Source: Zooshikella ganghwensis DSM 15267 (GTDB lineage: Bacteria > Pseudomonadota > Gammaproteobacteria > Pseudomonadales > Zooshikellaceae). Taken from it: DNA of 34,765 nt. The stretch's first letter is position 1; the number at the start of each line of letters is the position of its first letter. The position numbers and the translations under genes are program-made. The stretch is from NCBI RefSeq assembly GCF_000428585.1, contig NZ_AUAF01000042.1:1-34765 (forward strand), written 5' to 3'. This document shows positions 26,072-34,556 of the stretch, piece by piece. The notes beneath the pieces were generated by a model. That model worked only from the letters and a program-made list of their open reading frames with translations, was not told the origin of the DNA and ran no database searches.

Positions 26072-26146
26072 TGGGGTGTCGCCAAGCGGTAAGGCAACGG
26101 GTTTTGATCCCGTCATGCGGAGGTTCGAATCCTCCCACCCCAGCCA
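26072..26146 (+). tRNA. tRNA-Gln (anticodon TTG)
   Basis: 75 nt including an encoded CCA. The acceptor TGGGGTG pairs with CACCCCA. The D-arm has GCCAAGCGGTAAGGC, the anticodon loop TTTTGAT gives TTG, and the T-arm has GGTTCGAATCC. The U1-A72 end pair is typical of glutamine tRNA. Lies between ispE and prs, as in Pseudomonas. Confidence 0.97.
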
Positions 26147-26208
26147 AATTAAGTTTCACACCACCTATCCCAACCCATCAAAAAATATGACCCAAAAAGG
26201 TAATTACC

Positions 26209-27150
26209 GTGTCTAAAATGATGGTCTTTGCGGGCAATTCAAACCCGGATCTGGTTCAAAAGGTTGTCGATCACTTAAGTATTCCTCTTGGTCGCGCTTA
26301 CGTCGGTCGTTTCAGTGATGGTGAAATCGCTGTCGAAATTAATGAAAACGTCCGCGGTAAAGATGTTTTTATTATTCAATCCACCTGTGCTCCTACCAAT
26401 GACAACTTGATGGAAATGGTCGTTATGGCTGATGCCTTACGCCGTTCTTCCGCCAACCGTATTACTGCTGTTGTTCCCTATTTTGGCTATGCTCGCCAGG
26501 ATAGACGCCCCCGATCTACCCGAGTCCCAATTAGCGCCAAAGTAGTAGCTGATATGATCACTGCAGTAGGTGTTGATCGGCTGTTAACAGTTGATTTACA
26601 TGCAGATCAGATTCAAGGCTTCTTTGATATTCCTGTAGACAATATCTATGGCTCCCCCATCATGCTGGATGATATTTCTCAGCAACGTATTGAGGACCTT
26701 ATTATTGTCTCTCCTGATATTGGTGGTGTGGTCCGCGCTCGTGCAATCGCCAAAAAACTCAACACAGATCTAGCTATCATTGATAAGCGAAGACCAGCTG
26801 CCAATCAGGCTGAAGTCATGAACATTATTGGTGATGTTGAAGGGCGTACCTGTATTCTGGTTGATGACATGGTTGATACTGCAGGCACTCTTTGCCAGGC
26901 AGCACGCGTATTGAAAGAAAAAGGCGCTTCCAGAATCCTGGCTTACTGTGTACACCCTGTACTCTCTGGCCGTGCGATGGATAACATTAACTCCTCTCAA
27001 CTCGATGAGCTGGTTGTCCACAATACCATTCCTCTTTCTTCAGCCGCTAAACAGTGTAGTAAAATCCGTCAGCTGGATATGTCACACCTGATTGCTGAGT
27101 CCGTACGCAGAATTAGTAATGAAGAATCAATCAGCGCCCTCTTTCGCTGA
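26209..27150 (+). CDS. prs: Ribose-phosphate pyrophosphokinase
   Basis: 313 residues, beginning at GTG 26209 ([10 protein letters not shown] matches the conserved start; AAGG lies 8-10 bases upstream). Makes PRPP from ribose-5-phosphate and ATP for nucleotide, His and Trp synthesis. ATP/catalytic loop [10 protein letters not shown] (about 94-103), the divalent-cation site [13 protein letters not shown], and the ribose-phosphate loop [10 protein letters not shown] (218-227) are intact. Probably also transcribed from the tRNA-Gln promoter, 62 bp after the tRNA. Confidence 0.97.
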   Translation: MSKMMVFAGNSNPDLVQKVVDHLSIPLGRAYVGRFSDGEIAVEINENVRGKDVFIIQSTCAPTNDNLMEMVVMADALRRSSANRITAVVPYFGYARQDRRPRSTRVPISAKVVADMITAVGVDRLLTVDLHADQIQGFFDIPVDNIYGSPIMLDDISQQRIEDLIIVSPDIGGVVRARAIAKKLNTDLAIIDKRRPAANQAEVMNIIGDVEGRTCILVDDMVDTAGTLCQAARVLKEKGASRILAYCVHPVLSGRAMDNINSSQLDELVVHNTIPLSSAAKQCSKIRQLDMSHLIAESVRRISNEESISALFR

Positions 27151-27172
27151 TTATTAGCTAAAGCTCTATACT

Positions 27173-27199
27173 TATGGGGGTAAACTACTTACCCCTATA
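27173..27199 (+). promoter_or_regulatory. Stem-loop after prs / in the rplY leader
   Basis: An 11-bp stem (27173-27183 with 27189-27199, one G-U pair; core GGGGTAA/TTACCCC) closes a 5-base loop. No U-run follows, so it is more likely a stability or attenuation stem than a full terminator. Confidence 0.5.
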
Positions 27200-27275
27200 C
27201 CCCTCAGTTGCCATCAAAATCTTAAAAAATGCGAGCAAAAGCCTAAGAAATAGGTTATTATTCGCGCGCCTTTTT

Positions 27276-27317
27276 TGTGGCAATTTATTGCTGTGCTCTT
27301 GGTCGCGAGATGCCACA
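27276..27317 (+). promoter_or_regulatory. Candidate autoregulatory hairpin upstream of rplY
   Basis: TGTGGCA (27276-27282) pairs with TGCCACA (27311-27317), 30 bases before the rplY start, enclosing a segment with GGTCGCGAGA. In E. coli, L25 is reported to repress its own mRNA through a structured leader resembling its 5S rRNA site; the GCGAGA segment is a loose resemblance to 5S loop E. The function here is inferred. Confidence 0.35.
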
Positions 27318-27347
27318 GTGGATTTGACCTTATTCAGGAGTTCTTCA

Positions 27348-27974
27348 ATGTCTAACGAATTTTCTTTAACACTGGAAAAGCGTGAAGATGTAGGGAAAGG
27401 TGCGAGCCGCCGCCTGCGTCGTGAAACGCAACAAGTTCCAGTTATTATTTATGGTGGCCAAAAAGCACCTGCGCAAGCTTCTGTACCTCAAAAAGATATC
27501 GCTAAAGCGCTCGAAAATGAGGCTTTCTACTCTCATATCCTGACTCTAGAGCTTGATGGCCAGCAAGAGCAGGTAATCCTGAAAGACTTACAACGTCACC
27601 CTGCTAAAGGTTTCATCATGCATGCAGACTTCTTGCGTGTAAGTGCTAACCAAAAAATCACTACCCACGTACCTTTACACTTCATCAACGAAGATAAGAG
27701 CGTTGGCGTAAAAGCCGGTGGTGTTGTTGCTCACTCTGCTGTTGAAGTTGAAGTTCGCTGTCTGCCAGCAAACCTACCAGAGTTTATTGAAGTTGATATG
27801 ACTGCAGTTGACGTTGGTCAAAGTGTTCACTTATCTGACTTGAAACTACCAGAAGGCGTTGAGCTCGTTGAGCTATCTCATGGTGCAGACCACGATAATA
27901 CCGTTGCAGTTGTACAGGCTACACGTGCTTCTGCTGATGAAGGCTCTGCTGACGAAGAAACTTCTGCAGAGTAA
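27348..27974 (+). CDS. rplY: 50S ribosomal protein L25 (long Ctc/TL5 form)
   Basis: 208 residues from ATG 27348, with CAGGAG 8 bases upstream; the frame is open further up to 27174 but that part is leader, not protein. N-terminal L25 domain (about 1-95) begins NEFSLTLEKREDVGKGASRRLRR and contains the VPVIIYGG 5S-rRNA-binding segment; the C-terminal TL5/Ctc beta domain (about 96-185) is followed by an acidic tail (ADEGSADEETSAE). It binds 5S rRNA in the large subunit. Starts the run rplY-pth-ychF with 17- and 31-bp gaps. Confidence 0.95.
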   Translation: MSNEFSLTLEKREDVGKGASRRLRRETQQVPVIIYGGQKAPAQASVPQKDIAKALENEAFYSHILTLELDGQQEQVILKDLQRHPAKGFIMHADFLRVSANQKITTHVPLHFINEDKSVGVKAGGVVAHSAVEVEVRCLPANLPEFIEVDMTAVDVGQSVHLSDLKLPEGVELVELSHGADHDNTVAVVQATRASADEGSADEETSAE

Positions 27975-27991
27975 TCTGAGGTTTTGCCAAC

Positions 27992-28594
27992 ATGGCTAAA
28001 ATGATCCCCGAAGCAAACATTCAGTTAGTTGTCGGCCTAGGGAATCCTGGTGCCGAGTATGTTAATACTCGGCACAATGCTGGTGCCATACTTGTTGAAG
28101 GGTTAGCCCGTAAGTTCGGTTCAACCCTCCACCCAGAGAAGAAATTCCATGGTGAAGTGGCACAAGTAAAGATTAAAGGGCGAACCCTACATTTACTTAT
28201 CCCCACAACGTACATGAATCTCAGCGGCAAAGCTGTTCAGGCTTACGCTAACTTTTACAAAATCCCTCCTGAAGCCATTCTTGTTGCCCATGATGAATTA
28301 GATTTAGCTCCAGGTATTGCCCGTTTAAAACAGGGTGGTGGTCACGGTGGCCACAATGGCCTGCGAGATATCATTAATAAGCTGGGAAACTGCAAAGACT
28401 TTTTTCGCCTGCGCATTGGTATCGGTCATCCAGGTATTAAAGAGCAGGTTGTTGGCTTTGTGTTAAGTCGAGCGCCACGACAAGAGCAGGATTTAATCGA
28501 TGCTGTCTCGCATGAGGCAATTCACCTGTTACCTGAAGCAATCACTGGCTCTTGGCAATTGGCAGTACAACAGTTGCACCGTTTTAAAGGCTAA
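27992..28594 (+). CDS. pth: Peptidyl-tRNA hydrolase
   Basis: 200 residues. Releases tRNA from stalled peptidyl-tRNA. Catalytic His28 in NTRHNAG, VGLGNPG at the N-terminus, Asp101 in LVAHDELDL, and the [12 protein letters not shown] signature are all intact. Usual length 190-200. Located between rplY and ychF, as in Pseudomonas and E. coli. Confidence 0.97.
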   Translation: MAKMIPEANIQLVVGLGNPGAEYVNTRHNAGAILVEGLARKFGSTLHPEKKFHGEVAQVKIKGRTLHLLIPTTYMNLSGKAVQAYANFYKIPPEAILVAHDELDLAPGIARLKQGGGHGGHNGLRDIINKLGNCKDFFRLRIGIGHPGIKEQVVGFVLSRAPRQEQDLIDAVSHEAIHLLPEAITGSWQLAVQQLHRFKG

Positions 28595-28625
28595 ACTTAC
28601 TTTTCAAGTGAAAGGAACACAGACC

Positions 28626-29717
28626 ATGGGTTTTAACTGCGGTATCGTTGGTTTACCTAATGTGGGTAAGTCCACTCTCTTTAATGCTCTGACTAAAGCT
28701 GGCATTGGCGCTGAAAACTTTCCTTTCTGCACAATTGAACCTAACGCAGGTGTAGTTCCTATGCCTGACCCTCGCCTAAACGCATTAGCCGAGATAGTAA
28801 AGCCAGAGCGTGTAATTCCTACCAGTATGGAGTTTGTTGACATCGCCGGCTTGGTTGAAGGAGCATCCAAAGGCGAAGGGCTTGGTAATCAGTTCCTTGC
28901 TAATATCCGTGAAACTGACGCAATTGCTCATGTTGTACGTTGTTTTGAAGATAGCAACGTCATTCATGTAGCTAACAAGGTTGACCCTGCCAGAGATATC
29001 GAAGTCATTAATACTGAACTTGCCCTGGCAGACTTAGAAAGTGTTGAACGCCAATTACAACGTCTTGTAAGAGTTGCCAAAAGCGGCGATAAAGAAGCAA
29101 TAAAACAAAAAGCAATGCTTGAAAAGCTCTTACCTCACTTGAACGAAGGCCTTCCCGTGCGCTCACTCTCCCTCACTGAAGATGAGCATGCTCAAATCAA
29201 GCAATTTCACCTGCTCACGACAAAGCCAACCATGTACATTGCCAATGTCAACGAAGATGGCTTTACTGACAACCCATATTTAAAAGTGGTCGAAGAAATT
29301 GCTGCTCAAGAAGGCGCAGTGGTTGTTCCTATTTGCAATAAACTTGAAGCGGAAATTGCAGAACTTGAAGATGAAGAGCGTGATGAATTCCTTGCTGACT
29401 TGGGCATGGAAGAGCCTGGCTTAGATCGTGTAATCAGAGCAGGCTATCAATTACTCGGCTTACAAACTTATTTTACTGCTGGGGTAAAAGAAGTAAGAGC
29501 CTGGACCACAAAAATTGGTGCAACAGCCCCTGAATCTGCGGGTGTTATCCATACAGACTTTCAAAAAGGGTTTATTCGAGCCGAAATTATCAGCTACGAT
29601 GACTACATTACCCACAATGGTGAACAGGGTGCTAAGGAAGCTGGAAAATGGCGCCTTGAAGGTAAAGACTATATTGTACAAGATGGTGATGTTATCCACT
29701 TCCGTTTTAATGTGTAA
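28626..29717 (+). CDS. ychF: Redox-regulated ATPase YchF/EngD (Obg-family)
   Basis: 363 residues from ATG 28626 (conserved start [20 protein letters not shown], preceded by AAAGGA). The P-loop is GLPNVGKS (9-16); [11 protein letters not shown] and the [20 protein letters not shown] switch region follow; a central helical domain separates the G4-like NVNED region from a C-terminal TGS domain ending [10 protein letters not shown]. YchF prefers ATP over GTP and associates with ribosomes. The open frame upstream into pth is not translated. Last protein gene of the run. Confidence 0.96.
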   Translation: MGFNCGIVGLPNVGKSTLFNALTKAGIGAENFPFCTIEPNAGVVPMPDPRLNALAEIVKPERVIPTSMEFVDIAGLVEGASKGEGLGNQFLANIRETDAIAHVVRCFEDSNVIHVANKVDPARDIEVINTELALADLESVERQLQRLVRVAKSGDKEAIKQKAMLEKLLPHLNEGLPVRSLSLTEDEHAQIKQFHLLTTKPTMYIANVNEDGFTDNPYLKVVEEIAAQEGAVVVPICNKLEAEIAELEDEERDEFLADLGMEEPGLDRVIRAGYQLLGLQTYFTAGVKEVRAWTTKIGATAPESAGVIHTDFQKGFIRAEIISYDDYITHNGEQGAKEAGKWRLEGKDYIVQDGDVIHFRFNV

Positions 29718-29795
29718 CCTATAACCTTTGCCAAGCATATATAATGCAAGCAAGGGCTACAAACATCGATAGGTTAAAAAGAGCATGACAAGGGG

Positions 29796-29823
29796 TTGAC
29801 ATTAAACATAAAACCCCTAAAAT
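29796..29823 (+). promoter_or_regulatory. Strong promoter of tRNA-Met
   Basis: Perfect -35 TTGACA (29796-29801), 16-base spacer, -10 TAAAAT (29818-29823), then a G+C-rich discriminator (ACGCGCC). The tRNA starts 15 bases after the -10. A GC-rich discriminator is typical of stable-RNA promoters under stringent control. Confidence 0.85.
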
Positions 29824-29837
29824 ACGCGCCATCCTTT

Positions 29838-29914
29838 GGCTACGTAGCTCAGTTGGTTAGAGCATCGCATTCATAATGCGAGGGTCAGTGGTTCAAATCC
29901 ACTCGTAGCTACCA
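29838..29914 (+). tRNA. tRNA-Met (anticodon CAT, elongator)
   Basis: 77 nt with encoded CCA. The acceptor GGCTACG pairs with CGTAGCT (G1-U72 wobble), the D-arm is AGCTCAGTTGGTTAGAGC, the anticodon loop TTCATAA gives CAT, and the T-loop is GTTCAAATCC. Resembles E. coli elongator tRNA-Met closely; it lacks initiator features. A lysidine-type tRNA-Ile2 is less likely from the acceptor stem. Confidence 0.95.
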
Positions 29915-29920
29915 TTTTTT

Positions 29921-29952
29921 AAAAGACCGACATGTTGTTGGTCTTTTTTTTG
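29921..29952 (+). terminator. Rho-independent terminator of tRNA-Met
   Basis: AAAAGACCGAC (29921-29931) pairs with GTTGGTCTTTT (29937-29947, one G-U pair) around a 5-base loop, ending in a run of eight T. Follows the tRNA by 6 bases. Confidence 0.92.
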
Positions 29953-30174
29953 CCTGTAAACCTGCACGCCACCATTTACGTTTATTTTGGCGTCAATAAA
30001 ACTTAGCATTCCTAAATCTACTCTCAGTATCCAACCCACAGAGCAGCCTGCTCTAATCTTGACTTAAATCATTTATATTCAGGAGTATCTTGAAAACCAT
30101 TTAAAAATTAAACATTACTACTAGAATACCTCCATTTAATCACCAACTCTATCCTTACTTAATAGCAGTAAAAA

Positions 30175-30792
30175 ATGAATAAACTTTCAACGCTAATAAT
30201 TATATATTTAATTTCTCTTATGTCTGGCTGCGCAATGTACGAAGGAGGTAATATCCCCAGTACATCGCTAGATAAAACCAATATTAATATCAAAAATAAA
30301 AAATCACTTTCTTTTACTTCTCTAGCAAAAGGAGGATTTTCAAAACCATCGAAGCAACCAGAATTTGCTCAAAATATTATTAAAGGTGAACTTACAACTG
30401 TTCTTGAAAAATCAGGTTATTTTAGCCGTATATCAGCGAATGATCCTGAGGCTGAATTAAAACTTGAGCTAATAATCACTGAAGCAGGTAACCCTGCAGC
30501 CCTTATACCAGCATTTATTACTGGTTTAAGCCTATATACAATTCCATCCTGGGCAACATCTAACTATGAAGTAAATGCTATTATTCAGAATAAAGAAGGT
30601 CGTCAGAAAAAATATCTTTTGAAGGACTCTGTAACTTTAGTTCAATGGCTACCTATGATATTTGCTTTCCCATCCCATGACTTTTCAGTGGTACCCAAAG
30701 TACGTAAGAATATGTATCGTTACCTTTTAAAACAAATAAAAGATGATGGTTTTCTTGATGAGGCCAATCCAGCAATCAGCTTAACGGATTAA
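30175..30792 (+). CDS. Lipoprotein of unknown function
   Basis: 205 residues, AT-rich coding sequence compared with the housekeeping genes before it. Signal peptide with lipobox LMSGC, lipidated Cys19, Ala at +2. A central segment with NPAALIPAFITGLSLYTIPSW (about 108-128; hydrophobic, with helix-breaking Pro/Gly) may be a membrane-associated hairpin; the rest is mixed alpha/beta. The pattern recalls small proteobacterial lipoproteins with a 'LYTIPSWAT-NY' motif, but I cannot name the family. Stands alone between tRNA-Met and the convergent araC gene. Confidence 0.65.
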   Translation: MNKLSTLIIIYLISLMSGCAMYEGGNIPSTSLDKTNINIKNKKSLSFTSLAKGGFSKPSKQPEFAQNIIKGELTTVLEKSGYFSRISANDPEAELKLELIITEAGNPAALIPAFITGLSLYTIPSWATSNYEVNAIIQNKEGRQKKYLLKDSVTLVQWLPMIFAFPSHDFSVVPKVRKNMYRYLLKQIKDDGFLDEANPAISLTD

Positions 30793-30798
30793 TATGTC

Positions 30799-30839
30799 TG
30801 AGTCCTATCTTACCTAGACTTTATGCTGGATAGGACTCA
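30799..30839. terminator. Bidirectional stem-loop between lipoprotein and AraC genes
   Basis: TGAGTCCTATC (30799-30809) pairs perfectly over 11 bases with GATAGGACTCA (30829-30839), spanning the 3' end of the araC-type gene. A U-tract is weak on both strands, so terminator activity is likely but not certain. Confidence 0.5.
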
Positions 30840-31680
30840 CCCCAAAATAGCGCTTATAATCCCGGCTAAATTGATTAACACTTTTATAGCCTACTGCAGA
30901 TGCCGTTTGAGTGACATTTAACTCATCATGACTCAGTAATAGCTGTGCTTTTATAAGACGAAGCCTTTTTAGATATTGTATAGGAGAAGAGCGAGTAACT
31001 TGTTTAAAATGATGATGAAATGTTGATAAGCTCATATTTGCCCGACGCGCTAACTGTTCAACGGAAATTTCATCTGCCAGCTCTGAATGCATTTGAGTCA
31101 AAACCTGTACAATTCGCGAGTAATGTCCTTGATTTTGAACCAAAGCCTTTAGTGCAGGCCCTTGTGCCCCCTGAAGTGCTTCAAAAATAACGTCCCTTAC
31201 TCTATTACTTCCCACCACTCTAGCCGCTTGAGGATCATGTAAAGCCCTTAACAGCCTTATAACGGCTTCTTCCATACCAATCGTCATGGCTACAGAGTCC
31301 ATAGGTTTTGGCAGCTCTGCATTACCCTCTTTCGATTGCGGACCAGCCAATGCTAAAACCAGCTCCGCTAATGTAGCCGCATTAATACTGACAGAAATAC
31401 CAAACAATGGTGTCTCTTCAGATGCAAAGGTTTCACACTCAAAAGGTAAAGGTAAGGTTTGTACTAAATAATGACCCTCATCGTAACGAATCTCCCTCTC
31501 ACCTAAATAGCCGATTTTTCGCCCCTGAGCAATAATACACAGACTAGGCTGATACATTAAAGGAACCCTAGGTTGTGGTTTATGACTTGAAAAAATGAAC
31601 ACTTCAGGCAACAGCGTTTCGGAGATTCCATCATGTTTTACCAGCTGGCGAATTAGCGCCAACATCTCAGGACAACCCAT
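30814..31680 (-). CDS. AraC-family transcriptional regulator (AraC_N type)
   Basis: 288 residues. N-terminal AraC_N-type cupin domain (about 20-170) with PLMYQPSLCIIAQGRKIGYLGEREIRYDEG spread over about 36-65, the family hallmark; C-terminal double HTH (about 185-285) with LARRANMSLSTFHHHFKQ and the second-helix SRDYKRYFGVSP. Divergent from the zinc alcohol dehydrogenase gene 200 bp away. Regulators of this subfamily are regularly paired with YahK-like or aldo-keto reductases, so it probably controls its neighbour. Inducer unknown. Confidence 0.88.
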   Translation of the reverse strand: MGCPEMLALIRQLVKHDGISETLLPEVFIFSSHKPQPRVPLMYQPSLCIIAQGRKIGYLGEREIRYDEGHYLVQTLPLPFECETFASEETPLFGISVSINAATLAELVLALAGPQSKEGNAELPKPMDSVAMTIGMEEAVIRLLRALHDPQAARVVGSNRVRDVIFEALQGAQGPALKALVQNQGHYSRIVQVLTQMHSELADEISVEQLARRANMSLSTFHHHFKQVTRSSPIQYLKRLRLIKAQLLLSHDELNVTQTASAVGYKSVNQFSRDYKRYFGVSPIQHKV

Positions 31681-31773
31681 ATTAAACCTATAAACCTTTA
31701 CGAATCACTTGACGACTCAGTATGCTGTTAGTAGCTCCCCTGATTCAATCAAAGATAATAAATCTGGAGGAAT

Positions 31774-31808
31774 TGGCAAAAATACCATACTTTTGTTGAT
31801 GGCAAAAA
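31774..31808 (+). promoter_or_regulatory. Direct repeats in the araC-adh divergent region
   Basis: TGGCAAAAA occurs at 31774-31782 and again at 31800-31808, 26 bases apart. AraC-family proteins often bind direct repeats of about this spacing, so these are candidate operator half-sites for the adjacent regulator. Confidence 0.4.
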
Positions 31809-31883
31809 AAACAAGGACCCTCACAATAAAGCCAAATTGCTTACGGCGACTCCCTCCTTAATCTTAAATAAGGAAATACTCAC

Positions 31884-32939
31884 ATGACACTAACGAAAGC
31901 CTATGCAGCACAATCCGCAACATCAGGTCTAGCACCTCATAATATTGAGCGACGCGCGCTCAGAGACGATGATGTAGCTATCGAAATAGACTATTGTGGT
32001 GTATGCCATACTGATATTCATTTTGCAGAAAATGACTGGGGCATGAGTATTTATCCTGTGGTTCCTGGGCATGAAATTATCGGCCATGTAACTGCTGTAG
32101 GTAAAAGTGTAACTCAGTATAAAGAAGGTGATATTGTCGGTGTGGGATGTATGATCGACTCCTGTCGTACATGTTCAGCATGCCATGAAGGTGTAGAACA
32201 ATTCTGTCAAGAAGGTATGGTCAGCACCTATAATGGACAGGATCGTCATGATCAACATATTACTTTTGGCGGTTACTCTGAAACGATTGTTGTGAGTGAG
32301 CGCTTTGTTTTAAATATACCCAATCAACTTGATCCAGCCACTGCAGCACCGATTCTTTGTGCAGGTATAACCACCTACTCACCGCTTAAGCATTATAATA
32401 TCCAACCAGGCCACAAAGTTGGAATTATAGGTATGGGTGGCCTAGGTCACATGGGCGTAAAATTCGCCAAAGCCATGGGTGCTGAAGTAACTATTTTTAC
32501 TCGTTCAGCAAGCAAAGTAGCAGAAGCTAAAAAACAAGGTGCAGATCATATTATTATTTCCAGTGATCAAGAGCAGATGTCTTCAGCAACAGAAACTTTT
32601 GACTTTTTATTAGATACAATACCTGTCCAACATGACTTAAACCCATACATTAACTGTCTTAAATATGATGGTGTTCATGTCATAGTTGGGCTATTAGAGC
32701 CCATTGAACCGGCACTACAAGCCAGTGTGTTAGTCATGAAACGCCGTATACTTACAGGCTCCCTGATTGGTGGAATAGCTGAAACACAAGAGGTATTGGA
32801 TTTTTGCGCAGAGCATAATATCAACTGTGATGTTGAGATGCTTAGCATTCAAGATATCAATGCTGCTTATAAGCGGATGAAAAAAGGTGATGTAAAATAT
32901 CGGTTTGTCATCGATATGGCGAGTTTAAAAGATAGCTAA
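31884..32939 (+). CDS. Zinc-dependent NADP(H) alcohol dehydrogenase / aldehyde reductase (YahK/CAD type)
   Basis: 351 residues, medium-chain dehydrogenase of the cinnamyl-alcohol-dehydrogenase group, close to E. coli YahK. Catalytic zinc ligands Cys41 (GVCHTD), His63-Glu64 (PGHE) and Cys159; structural zinc Cys94, Cys97, Cys100 and Cys108; Rossmann motif GMGGLGHMG (183-191); FTRSASK after strand 2 favours NADP(H). It should reduce a broad range of aldehydes to alcohols in the cytosol. Ribosome-binding site AAGGAA lies 8 bases upstream. Divergent AraC regulator; strong terminator downstream. Confidence 0.93.
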   Translation: MTLTKAYAAQSATSGLAPHNIERRALRDDDVAIEIDYCGVCHTDIHFAENDWGMSIYPVVPGHEIIGHVTAVGKSVTQYKEGDIVGVGCMIDSCRTCSACHEGVEQFCQEGMVSTYNGQDRHDQHITFGGYSETIVVSERFVLNIPNQLDPATAAPILCAGITTYSPLKHYNIQPGHKVGIIGMGGLGHMGVKFAKAMGAEVTIFTRSASKVAEAKKQGADHIIISSDQEQMSSATETFDFLLDTIPVQHDLNPYINCLKYDGVHVIVGLLEPIEPALQASVLVMKRRILTGSLIGGIAETQEVLDFCAEHNINCDVEMLSIQDINAAYKRMKKGDVKYRFVIDMASLKDS

Positions 32940-32953
32940 ATCCAAATACTATG

Positions 32954-32993
32954 GGATGCATAAGAAGAATATTCTTGTGCATCCTTTTCTTTT
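32954..32993 (+). terminator. Rho-independent terminator of the alcohol dehydrogenase gene
   Basis: 32954-32966 pairs with 32972-32984 over 13 bp (GGATGCA core, one U-G pair), with a 5-base loop, then TTTTCTTTT. It lies 15 bp past the stop codon. Confidence 0.9.
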
Positions 32994-33030
32994 AGCTTTA
33001 TTTTAGAGAGACGGCAGTTGCAATTTAAGT

Positions 33031-33724
33031 TCAATTTTGCAGTTTGATCAAAAAATTATTTAACCACTTTAATTTTTAAAGATTTTCTTCATCATTTCGA
33101 AAGGCAATAACCAGCTCTTTTTCCATTAAAACAGTTAATACTTCGATATCCGAAATCCCCTCTTTTTCAGAAAGGTACAAATTAACACTAGGATCAGTTA
33201 TTGCCACATGACTTCTACCCGACGCTAACATTTTAAGCAATGAATATTCATTAGATGACCATTCAATATTTTTAGTGTATTTTTGTATTCTTGAGTCTAT
33301 TATCTCGGGATAAATATAGGTTTTTACCAATCCAATACTATACACTTCAAATAGCTTATCAATTGAGTTATATTCAACCTGAGTATCCCCCCTTTTCATA
33401 ACAGCGACTTCAGACCAATCAATAGGTTTTGATCCTACAAAGCCCTCAATTACCTCCTCAGGCCATGCAGGAAAGTAGCCAATATAACCTTTCTTTCGAG
33501 CAACCTCTTTAGCCCGTAACCAAGGATAAAACTCAACAACAAGTTTAACGCCTTCTGCATTCAAAATTGCTCTTAATTTTTGGATGGAATTTCCTTGGTG
33601 TGTCATAGCATCACCAGAGTATGGTTCCCAATTAAGAGAGGTTATTTTCCAAATGTCTTTAGCTTGTAGTGGCACTGTGATTAGCGTTACTACCAATAAA
33701 GTAAGAAAATATTGCTTTACTCAT
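33031..33724 (-). pseudogene. Decaying solute-binding-like periplasmic protein, tandem paralogue 1
   Basis: A family-3-type periplasmic solute-binding protein homologue, aligning without gaps to the intact copy at 33786-34475 from ITSLNWEPYSGD to LRNDDEN-like residues; more than half the positions look identical. Two defects are visible. At the 5' end, ATG 33724 is out of frame with the body; deleting one base (33721) would give M-V-K then a hydrophobic signal peptide ending P-L-Q-A, whereas the only in-frame start now is a TTG at 33696 that yields a truncated signal. At the 3' end a TAA at 33076-33078 interrupts the frame, yet translation beyond it continues colinear with the paralogue's last 16 residues to a TGA at 33031-33033. 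Open body 33076-33696 still encodes about 206 residues. Sequencing error could mimic the 5' frameshift, but not easily both. Confidence 0.7.
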
Positions 33725-33785
33725 ATAAATTACATTTTTCCAGAGTAAGACTTAAAAACTCATATAATACGACACTCCAGAGTTA

Positions 33786-34475
33786 CTAGTTATTTATTTC
33801 ACTCAACAACTTATTGATACGCTCTATACGCGCTTTATTTTCGTCATCATTTCTCAATGCAACAACCAATTCTTTTTGCATTAAGGTTTTAACTAATTCT
33901 ATATTCAATATTCCATTTTTATCTGCCAAATAAAGCATTACGTTTGGGTCCGTGATCGCAACATTATTTCTTCCTTTAGATATTTTCTTCAATAATGACA
34001 TTTCATTTGACGCTCCCTCTACATGGCTAGGATATTTTTTCATCGCCTGGCTAATTTCGTTAGGATATACATAGGATTTAACAATACCAACGTCGTATCT
34101 TTCAAATAACTCGTCAATAGAGGAAAACTCAACTGTTGCACCAGTTCGCTTAAGTACTGAAATCTCAGACCAGTCAACAGGCTTTGAGGCAACAAATCCT
34201 TCCCCTACTTCCTCAGGCCACGCAGGATAATAACCAATGTAGCCTTTTTTCAAAGCCATCTCTTGAGCACGCTTCCAAGGATAAAACTCTACATTCAGAG
34301 TGATACCATCTTTTTTTAAGATATTTCGTAGTTTTTGAATGGAGTTACCCTGATTTGTCATTTCATCACCAGAATAAGGCTCCCAATTCAAGGATGTTAT
34401 CAGCCAAGTTTCATTACCAACAGCTGAGAAAGATGCAAACATAAAATAAGCCAGCAAAATTTTTTTTAGGAACAT
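33786..34475 (-). CDS. Small periplasmic solute-binding-like protein, tandem paralogue 2
   Basis: 229 residues. Signal peptide 1-19 (M-F-L-K-K ... F-S-A-V-G), then a bacterial family-3 (amino-acid-binding type) fold: ITSLNWEPYSGDEM at the mature start, VEFYPWKRAQEMALKKGYIG and NNVAITDPNVMLYLA toward the C-terminus. It lacks a gene for a permease or ATPase nearby, so it may be a stand-alone binding or signalling protein rather than transporter component. Next to the decaying paralogue, 62-90 bp apart. Flanked on the right by an IS. No clear ribosome-binding consensus besides GG at -9. Substrate unknown. Confidence 0.75.
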   Translation of the reverse strand: MFLKKILLAYFMFASFSAVGNETWLITSLNWEPYSGDEMTNQGNSIQKLRNILKKDGITLNVEFYPWKRAQEMALKKGYIGYYPAWPEEVGEGFVASKPVDWSEISVLKRTGATVEFSSIDELFERYDVGIVKSYVYPNEISQAMKKYPSHVEGASNEMSLLKKISKGRNNVAITDPNVMLYLADKNGILNIELVKTLMQKELVVALRNDDENKARIERINKLLSEINN

Positions 34476-34556
34476 TCGATCACCTTTTATATAACAATAC
34501 TGTAGACAGTTTTTGGCTGAGAGTGGTAGGTTGTACCAAAGATAGAAACTGCGAGA

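Noticed and set aside
27174-27347. In-frame upstream extension of rplY
   Set aside because: Conserved L25 start and CAGGAG lie at 27348; upstream part holds hairpins and is not family-like.
28500-28625. In-frame upstream extension of ychF overlapping pth
   Set aside because: The conserved [16 protein letters not shown] start with AAAGGA is at 28626.
29915-30174. Possible integration site at the tRNA-Met 3' end
   Set aside because: No integrase gene or repeat of the tRNA end is visible; the sequence after the tRNA is its terminator.
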